From Phascolarctobacterium_A succinatutens_B (lineage in GTDB: Bacteria; Bacillota; Negativicutes; Acidaminococcales; Acidaminococcaceae): 22,467 nucleotides of DNA. Made by a program: the position numbers and the translations under genes. Position 1 is the stretch's first letter; the number at the start of each line of letters is the position of its first letter. Below, in pieces: positions 22,425-22,467 of this stretch. The stretch spans positions 1-22,467 of the forward strand of contig NZ_CAUDZA010000033.1 of the NCBI RefSeq assembly GCF_958453765.1, given 5' to 3'. A model generated the notes under the pieces. The model did no database searches and was not told where the DNA came from. It saw nothing but the letters and a program-made list of their open reading frames with translations.

Positions 22425-22467
22425 AGTGTTGGGGTATTGACTTGGATTAAGTCAATACCCCAACACT
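22425..22467 (+). terminator. Probable intrinsic terminator of rpsB-tsf (cut by the window edge)
   Basis: A perfect 19-bp inverted repeat: 22425-22443 with 22449-22467 around the loop GGATT. The window ends with the last paired base, so the expected T run cannot be seen. The exceptional length of the stem and its place after tsf make terminator the best reading. Confidence 0.75.

Overview
The window reads as chromosomal DNA from a Firmicutes-lineage bacterium, most likely one of the diderm Negativicutes (the Acidaminococcaceae/Selenomonadales type). The reasons are a Bacillus-type RNase J, a SpoIIIE/FtsK-RodZ-RimO-CinA cluster, the hflX-ynbB pair known from Bacillus, strong Shine-Dalgarno sites with several TTG starts, and a TctAB-type carboxylate transporter. 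The organism assignment is an inference from gene content; no rRNA or other marker is present to settle it. Nearly everything is on the + strand.

Layout. (1) 1-1100: an Rpn/PD-(D/E)XK nuclease gene runs leftward out of the window. Upstream of it on the same strand lies a promoter, about 190 nt of structured non-coding RNA and an intrinsic terminator; this is either a free small RNA or an attenuated leader. (2) 1071-13825: a strong promoter drives RNase J, followed without clear terminators by a SpoIIIE/FtsK DNA translocase, a RodZ-like protein, a YgiQ-type radical SAM protein, a solute-binding lipoprotein, RimO, CinA and a DEAD-box RNA helicase. The themes are RNA turnover, chromosome segregation, cell shape and ribosome/RNA maintenance. 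(3) 13830-17094: an inverted-repeat element, then HflX and a methionine gamma-lyase/aluminium-resistance family PLP enzyme. This HflX carries an extra N-terminal domain with a complete JAMM metalloprotease motif. (4) 17095-19423: a 355-base non-coding stretch with a large hairpin, a 43-bp tandem repeat and a 14-bp palindrome, followed by tctB and tctA with no tctC. (5) 19431-20556: a sigma70 promoter, a yybP-ykoY (manganese) riboswitch with an overlapping terminator, and a CaCA-family cation antiporter, probably a Mn2+ exporter. (6) 20595-22467: promoter and structured leader, rpsB, tsf and a very strong terminator stem at the window edge.

The most notable points are the JAMM-HflX fusion, the manganese riboswitch in front of a YrbG-like antiporter, the candidate regulatory RNA upstream of the Rpn nuclease, and two unexplained large inverted-repeat elements. 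Most of the coding content is ordinary housekeeping; I did not find a clear new defence or mobile system.
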